This document shows positions 45,659-54,702 of a stretch of DNA of 64,000 bases, in pieces. Within the stretch, counting starts at the first letter, position 1, and every line of letters starts with the position of its first letter. Origin of the DNA: Polaromonas sp. GTDB lineage: Bacteria; Pseudomonadota; Gammaproteobacteria; Burkholderiales; Burkholderiaceae_C. The DNA is taken from the NCBI GenBank assembly GCA_025362315.1, contig JANYGP010000098.1, positions 121,032 to 185,031 of the forward strand, read 5' to 3'. The notes beneath the pieces were generated by a model that saw only the letters and a list, made by a program, of their open reading frames with translations, was not told the DNA's origin and ran no database searches. The position numbers and the translations under genes were made by a program.

Positions 45659-47434
45659 TCAGTTCAAGCGGGCAATGCGCGATGCGGTAACTGGTGCATA
45701 AGGGCGGTTGGCTGCAAAAAAGTCAATCAATGCATCAATGTCCTGCGCGCCACCCAACCGGCTGGTTCCCACCAGAAGCGCTGTAAAACCATCGCCGCCG
45801 TCTGCCAAAAAGCTGTTAACCGTGACCCGATAGCTTGTCGTCAAACCAAGGACGTTGCCATTCAGGCGAAGGTTGCTCACGCGGTTACCGGCTGGCAGGG
45901 CGTTGTCCCAGGTGTAGCCAAAGCCGCGTGATGGTTGCAAAATACGCGCTCTTTCGGCATTGGCACCCGTCCATTGCTGCTCCAGCACATCTTTGATCTG
46001 CTGGCCAGTCAGGCTCATCACCACCAGGCTGTTGGCAAATGGCTGCACTGTGAAGGCCTGTCCAAATGTCACAACGCAGGGCGGTGCAGCGCACGTGAAG
46101 TCAGCGCGTACGCCCCCCGCGTTCATAAACGCAATCGTGCTGCTGCCCTTGGCAGCTGTTGCCGTGGCAAACAGCTGCGCATCGGCTATCAGGCGGCCAG
46201 CTGCATGGTCGCCACCAGGCGCAGCTGTGCGGTCAATGGTGCCTGTGATCTGGCCCACGTTACGGTTGGCTTTGGGTGCTACCAGGCCCACGTATTCATC
46301 CACCAGTTTTTTGACAGCGGGATCCGACTTGGCCATCGGGTAGGCAGTCAATACAGCTGTTGTGGTGTTGTTGTCATTGACCACTGGCACGTTCACGGCG
46401 CGGGTTTTGGTTGCATCAATGTTGCCATCGGCATTGATGACCAGGTCCAGCTGCGAAATCCCGCGCCCAAACGCAAAAGCTTGCATGACCGGAATGCCGT
46501 TTCTGATGCAGTTGTAGCCCTGGTGGGTATGCCCCGACAAGACCACGTCAACTTCTTTGTCAAGTTTGTCGGCAATGGTGAAAATCTCGCCCCGTGCATT
46601 GGCGCAAGTACCGTCGTTCCAGGTGCTGTCTGTCACCCCGCCTTCATGCACCACCGCAACAATGGACCGGATACCCAGCGTTTTCAATTCGGCAACGTAC
46701 TTGTTGATGGTCGCCGCTTCATCTTTGAACGTCAGTCCGGCCACGCCTGCGGGGGAAACAATGGTGGGCGTGGTGCGGGTGACCACGCCAATAAAGGCAA
46801 TTTTTTGCGTACCAATATTTTTGATGATGTAGGGCGGCAAGATCGGTTTGCCATCCGGGCCTTCCACGTTGGCTGCCATGAAGCCAAATTTGGCGCCCAG
46901 ATAGTTTTTGGAACTGCTGGCGCAGGTGCTGAGATTGGGATCGCTCGTGTCCGTGCTGCAACCGCCTGCAATGATGCGCCTCAGCTCGGTCAGGCCTTTG
47001 TCAAATTCATGATTGCCCACCACATTCATGTCAACCTTCATTAGGTTCATGGCTTCAATGGCAGATTCATCCCTGAAAAATGCAGAAGCCAAAGGCGAGC
47101 CGCCGATTGCATCACCACTTGAAATCACCAGCGTGTTGGTACTGCCAGCGCGCAGCTCATTGAGCTTGCCCGCCAGAAAATCAGCACCACCTGCTGCCAC
47201 CCGAAATGTTGCCGTTGTGCTGGCTGGATTGGGCAAAAACAGGGCGTTGTCACCTTTTTCAAGGTGGCCATGAAAGTCATTGAATGCCAGCAATCGCAAA
47301 GTTTCTGTTTGTGCCATTGGCACAGCCGGTTGCAATGGCGGGGCATCGTTGTTGCCGCCGCAAGCCAGCATCACGCTTGCAATTGCAAAACCTCCGGCGA
47401 TACTGGCTGCTGCTCTAAAGCCTTGTGTTCTCAT
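45659..47434 (-). CDS. 5'-nucleotidase-family lipoprotein, second type
   Basis: This 591-residue protein has a lipobox (VMLACGGN, Cys at about residue 25) and metallophosphatase motifs LLAFNDFHGHLE, ISSGDAIGGSPL, GNHEFDKGL, VHEGGV and LSGHTHQGYN. A C-terminal nucleotidase domain follows (MNAGGVRADF, FGQAFTVQPFANSLVVMSLTGQQIKDVLEQQW). It is a different subfamily from the nucleotidase at 40479, with an extra loop before the Asp-His motif. A GAGGTG ribosome site supports the ATG at 47434. It probably salvages nucleotides or releases phosphate at the envelope. Confidence 0.9.
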   Translation of the reverse strand: MRTQGFRAAASIAGGFAIASVMLACGGNNDAPPLQPAVPMAQTETLRLLAFNDFHGHLEKGDNALFLPNPASTTATFRVAAGGADFLAGKLNELRAGSTNTLVISSGDAIGGSPLASAFFRDESAIEAMNLMKVDMNVVGNHEFDKGLTELRRIIAGGCSTDTSDPNLSTCASSSKNYLGAKFGFMAANVEGPDGKPILPPYIIKNIGTQKIAFIGVVTRTTPTIVSPAGVAGLTFKDEAATINKYVAELKTLGIRSIVAVVHEGGVTDSTWNDGTCANARGEIFTIADKLDKEVDVVLSGHTHQGYNCIRNGIPVMQAFAFGRGISQLDLVINADGNIDATKTRAVNVPVVNDNNTTTAVLTAYPMAKSDPAVKKLVDEYVGLVAPKANRNVGQITGTIDRTAAPGGDHAAGRLIADAQLFATATAAKGSSTIAFMNAGGVRADFTCAAPPCVVTFGQAFTVQPFANSLVVMSLTGQQIKDVLEQQWTGANAERARILQPSRGFGYTWDNALPAGNRVSNLRLNGNVLGLTTSYRVTVNSFLADGGDGFTALLVGTSRLGGAQDIDALIDFFAANRPYAPVTASRIARLN

Positions 47435-47512
47435 GCGGTGTCACCTCAAATTGATAAAGCGATATGTTGGAAATCCGGGGTGTCAGCAGCATGTCGCTTT
47501 AAAGGCAAACTC

Positions 47513-47971
47513 ATGACAACTGTGTCTAACCGTACGCTGGGTCGTCAGATATTTGCTGGGGTGGTTGCTGCCGCTCTTGTTTGCTCTGCAGCCATGGCTT
47601 CTGCAGCGATTGCTTCTGCAGACAAAACAGCCGGTGTACAGCTAAGCCGAGGCATTGCCGCAGCGCAGGCTTGTGAGTCAGAAATTGACGACGATTTGAC
47701 GCCATACGGTGAATGTGTGGGCCATGCCGCCGACCGCCTGGCCAAGCAACCAGTCACCCTGCTGGGTTTGCATTTTCAGGCTTGGCTGATTGCTGATCTG
47801 GCGGCGCGTCAGGGCAGCACGCGCGCGGCCCAGCTGCGCCAACGCTACCGGCTGGCCCTGCAGCAAGGCATGCGCCACACAGGCTTGAACTTGCCCAATC
47901 TTTGCGCACTGAAAAGTCTGGACTGCGCATCCATTGCGCAGCGCTTCAAACAGCAAATAGCAAAGCTCTGA
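47513..47971 (+). CDS. Secreted protein of unknown function
   Basis: This 152-residue protein has a signal peptide (FAGVVAAALVCSAAMASAAIASA) and a mature part of about 120 residues with four Cys (QACESEIDDDLTPYGECVG and NLCALKSLDCAS) that could form two disulfides. The rest is mostly helical and basic at the end. I do not recognise the family. The ATG at 47513 follows AAAGG. The frame upstream overlaps the nucleotidase gene and is spurious. It diverges from the nucleotidase (78 bases) and converges with the reductase gene (10 bases). Confidence 0.65.
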   Translation: MTTVSNRTLGRQIFAGVVAAALVCSAAMASAAIASADKTAGVQLSRGIAAAQACESEIDDDLTPYGECVGHAADRLAKQPVTLLGLHFQAWLIADLAARQGSTRAAQLRQRYRLALQQGMRHTGLNLPNLCALKSLDCASIAQRFKQQIAKL

Positions 47972-47981
47972 CCGGCTTTTT

Positions 47982-48971
47982 TCAAGTTGCCAGCGATTGC
48001 GTGGCCTGGTTGATCTGATCCATCACGGCTGGCGACAGCTTGGCAATCACATCAATGGCGCCCAGATTGTCTTTGAGCTGTTCAATTTTTGATGCACCGG
48101 TGATCACGGTACTGACATTTGGGTTGTGCGCCGCCCAGGCAATGGCCAGCTGACCCAGGGTGCAATTGAGCGATTTCGCAACTGTATCGAGTTGGGTTAC
48201 AGCGGCATTTTTCGCCTCATCGGTCAACCCCTTGAGCAAAAAATCCATTTCCTTTTGCGAGCCCCGACTGCCCTCAGGCACGCCGCTCCTGTACTTGCCC
48301 GTCAGCAAACCGCTGGCCAGTGGACTCCAGGTGGTCAAGCCCAGGCCAATATCTTCATAGAGCCGCGCGTATTCGGTCTCGACACGTTTGCGGTGAAACA
48401 GGTTGTACTGGGGTTGCTCCATCACAGGCTTGTGCAAATGATGCTTGTCAGCAATGCACCAGGCAGCGCGAATCTCGTCGGCTGACCATTCACTGGTGCC
48501 CCAGTACAACGCCTTGCCGTGCGTGATCATGTCGCTCATGGCATGCACGGTTTCTTCAATTGGCGTTTGTGCATCGGGGCGGTGGCAGTACACCAGGTCA
48601 ATGAAGTCCAGACCCATGCGCTTTAACGAGCCATCAATGGCCTGCATCAAATACTTGCGGTTGAGCGTATTTTTGCGGTTGACGGTGGACTTGTTGGCAT
48701 CAGGCTCTGCCAGGCCCCAATAAAACTTGGTCGAGACAATGTAGTTCAGCCGTGGCCACTGTAGGGCCTTCAGGGCATCGCCCATCACCGATTCGCTTTT
48801 GCCGCTGGCATAGACCTCGGCGTTGTCGAAAAAATTGACGCCACTGTCCATGGCAAAGGCCAGCATTTCTTTGGCTTGATTGACATCAACCTGATTGGCG
48901 TATGTCACCCACGAGCCCAGTGAGAGTTGGCTGACCTGCAGGCCGCTGCGGCCCAAACGTTGGTATTGCAT
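47982..48971 (-). CDS. Aldo/keto reductase (Kv-beta-like)
   Basis: This 329-residue TIM-barrel oxidoreductase has [20 protein letters not shown] at the N-terminus. Its catalytic tetrad regions are [15 protein letters not shown] (Asp and Tyr), VSTKFYWG (Lys) and DLVYCHRPD (His), and [16 protein letters not shown] near the C-terminus binds NADPH. The sequence fits the AKR6 (voltage-gated potassium channel beta subunit-like) branch that reduces aldehydes. The ATG at 48971 begins the family alignment. The frame runs 30 codons further up without support. Confidence 0.92.
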   Translation of the reverse strand: MQYQRLGRSGLQVSQLSLGSWVTYANQVDVNQAKEMLAFAMDSGVNFFDNAEVYASGKSESVMGDALKALQWPRLNYIVSTKFYWGLAEPDANKSTVNRKNTLNRKYLMQAIDGSLKRMGLDFIDLVYCHRPDAQTPIEETVHAMSDMITHGKALYWGTSEWSADEIRAAWCIADKHHLHKPVMEQPQYNLFHRKRVETEYARLYEDIGLGLTTWSPLASGLLTGKYRSGVPEGSRGSQKEMDFLLKGLTDEAKNAAVTQLDTVAKSLNCTLGQLAIAWAAHNPNVSTVITGASKIEQLKDNLGAIDVIAKLSPAVMDQINQATQSLAT

Positions 48972-49184
48972 GATGGTTCCGTAAAAGTATGCTGAATCAG
49001 CAGGACATTGAAAGTGTTTGTCCGGCAGATCACCAATGGCTATCAAAAAAATCGCCATCACAGGGCGACGAGGCGACCATGACGAGTAAAACTTTCAACG
49101 CTTTAGCTTACTTGGCTCGCGGAGCATTCGCTGTAGTCTGAAACAAACGTCTGGTGTCGTCTGCTCATGTTGAAAGTATTTGCC

Positions 49185-50211
49185 ATGACCGAATTTAGAT
49201 TGAAGTTTGAAGTTTGACGTGTTAAAAGCCAATATTAAAAGCATATTGGCTTCAATGCAGCAACACAAGACTAGTCGGCTGCACCTTCAGGCCAGTCACT
49301 ATGACACGGATGAAGGAACTCTTGCCAGTTGCGGCATTGCGGATCGGTTGCGCAAGGAAGACGGACAGCGGGTGCAAACTGCAAACGGGCAAAAAGCTGA
49401 CTTGCTGGATCGCCTTGAGCACAATGCAGCCATACCTGCACAGCCCAAAAGCACCTTACCTGCGCTTGAGTTGTCCCGCTATTCCGCCACCACGGCAAAT
49501 TGGATGGCCTGGCCATTGCCAAAGCACTGCGGCAGGGTGTTGATGCAGCTGCCCCAAGCTGCATGCGGTTTATCGAACGGACATTAAAAAAGTGACCTTG
49601 AACGCCATCTGCAACAGCTCTGTTATTGAAATTGCATCTGATCAAGGGCGCAGTTATTCAGCTGACGGTCAGCATTTAAATCGGCCGTCCACATCCATAC
49701 CCACATCCACACCCATTTGTAAGATTGAATGTGAGCTCACACACTGTTTGTCTGGCGATGTTGTTGTGCTGGCGCGGCAGGGGTGCAAAGCGCACGGCCT
49801 GTCCATCAGCACCATCACCAAGACCATGAAGGGTCAACGTTTAAGTTCGACAGGTGCCGACTTTTTTGCTGTGTTGGTGCCACAGCCAGCTTTTGAACAG
49901 CGACTCTCAAAAAACAACATATTCAAAGCGGAGGTTTCAAATTACTTGGGGCAAATTTTGCCTAATGTGAGCGAGCTGGCCAGTGGCAGCGGCCAGCCGT
50001 TGCAACCGCTGCTGTTTGTTGCTGGCGGGCTTGTTGTGTCTTTGGAGTTCTCTGCACCTTTTTTGCTGCTGGGAAAATCCGGTGGGTGAATAAAGCAATT
50101 AAACCTGCGCAAGACGTGCCGGGACTTTACAACGATGAGGTGATGGCACTGCATGCCGAGCGTTGCCAGAAAAAGATCACAGCCTTTGCAAAAATCAAAC
50201 CGTTTTGGTGA
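49185..50211 (+). pseudogene. Decayed CYTH-CHAD protein (YgiF-like triphosphatase)
   Basis: Translated pieces in successive frames match what I remember of CYTH-CHAD proteins. MTEFRLKFEV starts at 49185 and is cut by TGA at 49215. HYDTDEGTLASCGIADRLRKEDGQRVQT follows in another frame. KLHAVYRTDIKKVTLNAICNSSVIEIASDQG and ICKIECELTHCLSGD follow in a third, then the CHAD-like LGQILPNVSELASGS and an end KKITAFAKIKPFW with stop at 50209. The first lesion is a 7-bp tandem duplication (TGAAGTT at 49201 and 49208). A second frameshift lies near 49465-49490, and the middle of CHAD is missing. The functional relative hydrolyses inorganic triphosphate or binds polyphosphate. Confidence 0.68.
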
Positions 50212-50249
50212 AGGCGAATCATTTCAATTCATATACGCGGCAAACAAGA

Positions 50250-50304
50250 TTGCTATTATACTTATAGCTGCGTACGCCCGTTTTATATGCGTTTTAAGCA
50301 TAAA
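50250..50304. repeat. Dispersed palindromic element, copy i
   Basis: This copy reads TTGCTATTATACTTATAGCTGCGTACGCCCGTTTTATATGCG in forward orientation, keeping GCTATT, TAGCTGC and GCCC but lacking a clear GGGCT half. It lies between the pseudogene and fghA. Confidence 0.5.
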
Positions 50305-50450
50305 TCATGCAAAACTTGTAGAGAGGGCAAAAAGGTGAGAGCGGTAGATCAAAAATTGGTTGTCTGCAGAAGTTGTTGCCTTTGCCCGCAGCGTCTTTCA
50401 GTTGCCATGTTGTCGAATTTGTAAAGACAATCATTGAATCAACTTCCAGA

Positions 50451-51326
50451 TCAGTTGGCCAAGCATCCACTGCAATTCAACTGCTGGGCATGGTGCAACA
50501 AATGGTTTTCAATCACAGTGGCTACAAAGTAATAACTGTGGTCATAGCCTGCATGCTGGCGCAACGTCAAAGGCTGTAGGGCAGCGGCGCACGCAGCAAC
50601 AAACAATTGTGGCAACAACTGCTCGCTCAAGAACTTGTCTGCCAGCCCCTGGTCAATCAATATGCCGGCGGGGTAGGGTGCGGTGGTTCGCTTGCCCATC
50701 AATGCACATGCGTCATGGTCTGCCCAATTGCTCTTGTCGGCACCCAGGTAGCCAGTCAATGCCTTGTGTCCCCAGGCACATTGGGTAGGCGCACAAATTG
50801 GAGCGATAGCCGACAAGGATTTAAACAAGCCTGGACAGCGCAACGCCAGCGTCAATGCACCGTGCCCGCCCATGGAGTGGCCGCAAATGCCGATCCGGTC
50901 AGTATCGATGGGCAGATGTGTTGCCATCACCGGCAACAATTCTTGCGTGATGTAACTTTCTATCCGCCAATTTTTGGCCCAGGGCGCCTGCGTGGCATCC
51001 AGATAAAAACCTGCTCCCACACCAAAATCCCAACTGTCAGCTTCACCTGCCACGTTGGCCCCACGCGGGCTGGTGTCTGGCGCAATCAGTGCCAGGCCCA
51101 GCTCTGCGGCCATGCGCTGCGCGCCAGCTTTGACCATGAAAGTTTCTTCGTTGCAGGTCAGGCCAGCCAGATAAAGCATGGCGGGAACAGGGCCATGCGC
51201 TGCTTGCGGCGGCAAATAGACAGAAAAACGCATCGGCAGACCGATCTCCACGGAGTCGTGCTGGTAAAAAAGCTGACGTCCGTCAAAGCAGGATTGTTCG
51301 CTGAGAAGTTCAGTTTGTTTTGTCAT
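50451..51326 (-). CDS. fghA: S-formylglutathione hydrolase
   Basis: This 291-residue esterase-D-type alpha/beta hydrolase completes glutathione-dependent formaldehyde oxidation by releasing formate. It has LYLAGLTCNEETFMVKAGAQRMAAE, the DTSPRG loop, the nucleophile elbow GHSMGGHGAL (Ser at about residue 150) and the catalytic His in HAGYDHSYYF. It is the last gene of frmA, alpha/beta hydrolase, fghA on the minus strand, and its partner dehydrogenase is frmA. Confidence 0.94.
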   Translation of the reverse strand: MTKQTELLSEQSCFDGRQLFYQHDSVEIGLPMRFSVYLPPQAAHGPVPAMLYLAGLTCNEETFMVKAGAQRMAAELGLALIAPDTSPRGANVAGEADSWDFGVGAGFYLDATQAPWAKNWRIESYITQELLPVMATHLPIDTDRIGICGHSMGGHGALTLALRCPGLFKSLSAIAPICAPTQCAWGHKALTGYLGADKSNWADHDACALMGKRTTAPYPAGILIDQGLADKFLSEQLLPQLFVAACAAALQPLTLRQHAGYDHSYYFVATVIENHLLHHAQQLNCSGCLAN

Positions 51327-51354
51327 CTGGTGCGCTCTGTCTGGTGGGTGCGGG

Positions 51355-52257
51355 CTACTTTGAAATCAGTTCAAGCACAGCATCGGCAAACACTTGAGGC
51401 ATTTCTTGCGGCAGGTTGTGCCCAGCCCCCAAAACCCGCCGATGCAAGCGCCGGCCAGTGAAGTAAAGCGCGTGCCGGGCTGCCTCGGCAGGCGGGCGAA
51501 CACCATCATCCACACCGTCCAGCGTGATGCTTTCCGCTGTGATGGCGGGCTGCGCGGCCAGCCGGTTTTCAATGTTCAGCAGGGCCGGATCGCCAGCAAC
51601 CAAACCAAAGCGATGCCGATAGGAATGGATGACCACGTCAACAAAATCCGGGTTGTCGAAAGCTTCGGCGCTGCGCTCAAAAGTGGCGTTGTCAAACGGC
51701 CAGGTGGGCGACCACAGCTTCCACAGCAGGCGGCAAAAGGCACGCCTGTTTTCGGCCAGCCCAGCGCGTCCGCGCTCGCTGTGAAAATAATACTGGTACC
51801 ACAGGCTGTGCTCGTTTTCTGCGGTGTCTGGCGTCATTGCCGCGCTGATGTCTTGAATGTTGTAGCTGTTCAGTGACACCAGGCCCGTGCAGCGCTCCGG
51901 CCACAGCGCGGCCACCACGCACGCTGCACTGCCGCCCCAGTCGTAACCTGCCAGCACAGCCTCTGGTATGGCGAGTGCGTCCATCAGCGCCAGCAAATCT
52001 GCACCCAGTGCTGCCTGCTCGCCAGAACGCGGCGTCGCCTCACTTAAAAAGCGCGTTGGCCCAAAGCCGCGCAGATAGGGCACGATGACGCGGCAGCCTT
52101 GCGCGGCCAGTAGCGGCGCCACATCAGCATAGGCATGAACATCGTACGGAAAGCCGTGCATCAAAAAAACCGGCGGACCGGTTGCCGGGCCTGTCTCATA
52201 CAAAGCAACGTTCAGTACGCCAGCATGTACAAAGTGCAGTGGTTCAAGAATTTTCAT
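51355..52257 (-). CDS. Alpha/beta hydrolase with Asp nucleophile (epoxide hydrolase/dehalogenase type)
   Basis: This 300-residue hydrolase has the oxyanion sequence HGFP (about 34-37), the nucleophile elbow GYDWGG (Asp at about residue 109) and a C-terminal His in GAGHNLPQE. Asp in place of Ser at the elbow is characteristic of epoxide hydrolases and haloalkane or haloacetate dehalogenases. A cap domain (about 140-210) follows. It sits between frmA and fghA on the same strand, so it may act on a precursor that yields formaldehyde. That is inference, and the substrate is unknown. A copy of the dispersed element abuts its start codon. Confidence 0.85.
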   Translation of the reverse strand: MKILEPLHFVHAGVLNVALYETGPATGPPVFLMHGFPYDVHAYADVAPLLAAQGCRVIVPYLRGFGPTRFLSEATPRSGEQAALGADLLALMDALAIPEAVLAGYDWGGSAACVVAALWPERCTGLVSLNSYNIQDISAAMTPDTAENEHSLWYQYYFHSERGRAGLAENRRAFCRLLWKLWSPTWPFDNATFERSAEAFDNPDFVDVVIHSYRHRFGLVAGDPALLNIENRLAAQPAITAESITLDGVDDGVRPPAEAARHALYFTGRRLHRRVLGAGHNLPQEMPQVFADAVLELISK

Positions 52258-52322
52258 TGCTATTAACCTGGTAGCTGCTGACGCATGTTTTACATGGGCT
52301 ACAGGACTATATTGCTTGAAAT
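52255..52322. repeat. Dispersed palindromic element, copy j
   Basis: A near-consensus copy lies in forward orientation: ATTGCTATTAACCTGGTAGC, TGCTGACGCATG, then ACATGGGCTACAGGAC and ATTGCTTGAAATT. It lies between frmA and the alpha/beta hydrolase and touches the latter's start codon, so it forms its 5' leader. Confidence 0.75.
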
Positions 52323-52338
52323 TCGGCCTTTTTCAGCT

Positions 52339-53445
52339 TCAGTACAGCACAACACCACGAATCGACTCGCCACGCTTCATCAAATCGAATCCTTTGTTGA
52401 TGTCTTCAAGCGGCATGGTGTGGGTGATCAAATCATCAATGTTGATTTTGCCTTCCATGTACCAGTCAACAATCTTTGGCACATCGGTGCGGCCGCGCGC
52501 ACCGCCAAAAGCCGAGCCTTCCCACTTGCGGCCCGTCACCAGCTGAAATGGCCGGGTTGAAATTTCAGCCCCGGCTTCAGCCACACCAATGATGATGCTG
52601 CGGCCCCAGCCCTTGTGCGTGCATTCCAGCGCCTGGCGCATGACTTGCGTGTTGCCGATGCATTCAAAGCTGTAGTCCGCGCCGCCGTCGGTCAGTTGCA
52701 CGATGGCGTCCACCACGTTCCCGGTGGTTTTGGGGTTGATGAAATGCGTCATGCCGAACTTGCGCGCCATCGCCTCGCGCGCAGGGTTCAAATCAACGCC
52801 AATGATCTTGTCTGCGCCGACCATCTTTGCGCCCTGAATTACATTCAAGCCAATACCTCCCAGCCCAAACACCACCACGTTGGCACCTGCCTCCACCTTG
52901 GCCGTGAACAGCACCGCGCCAATGCCTGTGGTGACGCCGCAGCCGATGTAGCAAACCTTGTCAAACGGTGCATCCTTGCGGATTTTGGCCAGCGAGATTT
53001 CAGGCGCCACCGTGTAGTTGCTGAAAGTCGACGTGCCCATGTAGTGAAAAATTGGCTTGCCGTCCAGGCTGAAGCGGCTGGTGGCGTCGGGCATCAAGCC
53101 CTTGCCCTGCGTGCCGCGAATCAACTGGCACAAATTGGTTTTGCGCGACAGGCAAAACTTGCACTGGCGACACTCGGGTGTGTACAGCGGAATCACGTGG
53201 TCGCCTTTTTTAAGCGATGTCACGCCTGGGCCCACATCGACCACGATGCCCGCGCCCTCATGGCCCAGGATGGCCGGGAAAATTCCTTCCGGGTCAGCGC
53301 CCGACAAGGTGTAGTAGTCGGTGTGGCAAATGCCGGTCGCCTTGATTTCAACCAGCACCTCGCCGTAGCGTGGGCCGTCCAGGTCAACGGTTTCAATGGT
53401 GAGAGGCTGGCCCGATTGCCAGGCAACGGCGGCTTTGGTTTTCAT
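52339..53445 (-). CDS. frmA: S-(hydroxymethyl)glutathione dehydrogenase / class III alcohol dehydrogenase
   Basis: This 368-residue zinc enzyme oxidises S-hydroxymethylglutathione (formaldehyde plus glutathione) with NAD. Catalytic zinc ligands are in [15 protein letters not shown] and GHEGAG. The structural zinc Cys cluster is [15 protein letters not shown], and the cofactor loop is [37 protein letters not shown] near residue 320 is typical of class III enzymes. With fghA downstream it forms the formaldehyde detoxification route. No frmR-type regulator gene is nearby. Confidence 0.96.
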   Translation of the reverse strand: MKTKAAVAWQSGQPLTIETVDLDGPRYGEVLVEIKATGICHTDYYTLSGADPEGIFPAILGHEGAGIVVDVGPGVTSLKKGDHVIPLYTPECRQCKFCLSRKTNLCQLIRGTQGKGLMPDATSRFSLDGKPIFHYMGTSTFSNYTVAPEISLAKIRKDAPFDKVCYIGCGVTTGIGAVLFTAKVEAGANVVVFGLGGIGLNVIQGAKMVGADKIIGVDLNPAREAMARKFGMTHFINPKTTGNVVDAIVQLTDGGADYSFECIGNTQVMRQALECTHKGWGRSIIIGVAEAGAEISTRPFQLVTGRKWEGSAFGGARGRTDVPKIVDWYMEGKINIDDLITHTMPLEDINKGFDLMKRGESIRGVVLY

Positions 53446-53509
53446 ATGAAGCTTTAAAGTAATGAGTTCAGGGGTAAATTTACAACAAAAATCAATTTTT
53501 ATGTAAGAA

Positions 53510-53555
53510 AAGTGCTTTTAGCCCTCTAATTTAGGGCGCGAGAAGCTATAAAAAA
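53510..53555. repeat. Dispersed palindromic element overlapping the crcB 3' end, copy k
   Basis: TTTTAGCCCTCTAATTTAGGGCGCGAGAAGCTAT contains the GCCCT/AGGGC stem of the family. The crcB stop (53526) and the codons for its last residues (FIASRALN) fall inside, so the element supplies the C-terminus. Confidence 0.65.
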
Positions 53556-53924
53556 AGAAGCAGACTTGATTCCTGCAACAGTCAGGAGCAAAGAACCTGT
53601 CACATGCACCATGGCCGTGCCCAGCGCCAGTGCATATCGCTCTGCCATCAAAAACTCTGTCACTTCCGCTGAAAAAGATGAGAAGGTGGTCAATCCGCCT
53701 AAAAATCCTGTGATGAGCAGCAATCGCCACATCGGGTCCAGCTGCGGCAGGGCCTGAAACACAGCGATGCACACACCAATCAGGTATCCGCCAATCAGGT
53801 TGGCGGCCAGCGTGCCCCAGGCAATGGCACCGCCCGGCGTCAGCCACAGTCCCAAGCCCCAGCGGGCCAGCGCACCCAGCGATGCGCCAAAACAGATTGA
53901 AAGAACTGGCAGCATGGTTTGCAC
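53526..53924 (-). CDS. crcB: Fluoride exporter CrcB/Fluc
   Basis: This 132-residue protein has four membrane helices with the Fluc signatures FGASLGALARWGL (about 13-25), NLIGGYLIG (about 44-52) and GFLGGLTTFSSFS (about 74-86). It forms dual-topology fluoride channels in the inner membrane. The last eight residues are encoded by a dispersed DNA element and look unrelated to the family. The gap to the divergent racemase-family gene is only 36 bases, so there is no room for a fluoride riboswitch upstream. Confidence 0.92.
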   Translation of the reverse strand: MQTMLPVLSICFGASLGALARWGLGLWLTPGGAIAWGTLAANLIGGYLIGVCIAVFQALPQLDPMWRLLLITGFLGGLTTFSSFSAEVTEFLMAERYALALGTAMVHVTGSLLLTVAGIKSASFFIASRALN

Positions 53925-53960
53925 TTTGAAGTGGTAATAAATAGACTGGACAATGAAGGC

Positions 53961-54692
53961 ATGACTTTAACTCCAGCCACCGCAACCCGCATGCTTTTCC
54001 CCGATGGCTTTTTGGGCGTATTGATGCTGGACACAAAGTTTCCGCGGCCTGAAGGCGACATTGGTCATCCATCGGCTTTTGGCGTGCCGACCCAGCGCTG
54101 CGTGATTGCAGGTGCGTGGCCAGACAAGATTGTTCAATCTGCTGCTGGCTTGCGAAAAGGCCGTGTGGTAACGCCCATCTTGCAGCTGGTGCGGCGGATG
54201 GCGCAAGACGGTGCCAAGGCCATTACTACCAGCTGCGGCTTTTTGGTGCTGCTGCAAAAAGACATGCAGGCACAGGTCAGCATTCCAGTAGTGACTTCGA
54301 GCTTGCTGCATTTGCCTGCTCTGTTGGCAACGCATCAAAAGGTCGGCGTCCTGACCATCAGTTCCAGCAAGCTTGGTGTTGAACATTTGCGCGCAGCTGG
54401 TGTGCCCAAATCTCGCATGGGTGACGTGGTGGTGCAGGGCGTTGATACGCAAAGCGAATTTGCGACCGCTATTTTGGGCAATCAGGCTGCGATGAATTTG
54501 GCCCAAGCAGCAAGCGATGTGGTTGCTGCGGCTATTGCTTTGAAGCACCGCGTACCAACGCTGACCTGCGTGGTGCTTGAGTGCACCAACATGCCGCCTT
54601 ATCGCGCGGCCATTGAGTTGGCAACCGGAATGAAGACCTGGGCACTCACCGACGATGAGCGGCTGACGCGGCCCTGGCGCGTCAGCCCATAG
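53961..54692 (+). CDS. Asp/Glu/hydantoin racemase-family protein
   Basis: This 243-residue enzyme has two conserved Cys in matching positions of the two half domains, TTSCGFLVLL (about residue 93) and LECTNMPPYR (about residue 206), as in cofactor-independent glutamate, aspartate and hydantoin racemases and maleate isomerases. The ATG at 53961 is preceded by GAAGG. It points towards the TRAP cluster and converges with a DctP gene. In that context it could interconvert D- and L-forms of an imported amino acid or lactam. The substrate is inference. Confidence 0.8.
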   Translation: MTLTPATATRMLFPDGFLGVLMLDTKFPRPEGDIGHPSAFGVPTQRCVIAGAWPDKIVQSAAGLRKGRVVTPILQLVRRMAQDGAKAITTSCGFLVLLQKDMQAQVSIPVVTSSLLHLPALLATHQKVGVLTISSSKLGVEHLRAAGVPKSRMGDVVVQGVDTQSEFATAILGNQAAMNLAQAASDVVAAAIALKHRVPTLTCVVLECTNMPPYRAAIELATGMKTWALTDDERLTRPWRVSP

Positions 54693-54702
54693 TCGGTTTA
54701 AA

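Noticed and set aside
49271..49645. Leftward 124-codon frame opposite the CYTH-CHAD remnant
   Set aside because: The rightward pieces match CYTH core motifs in successive frames, so the leftward frame is a shadow of decayed coding DNA.
53925..53960. Fluoride riboswitch upstream of crcB
   Set aside because: Only 36 bases separate crcB from the divergent gene, too few for the aptamer.
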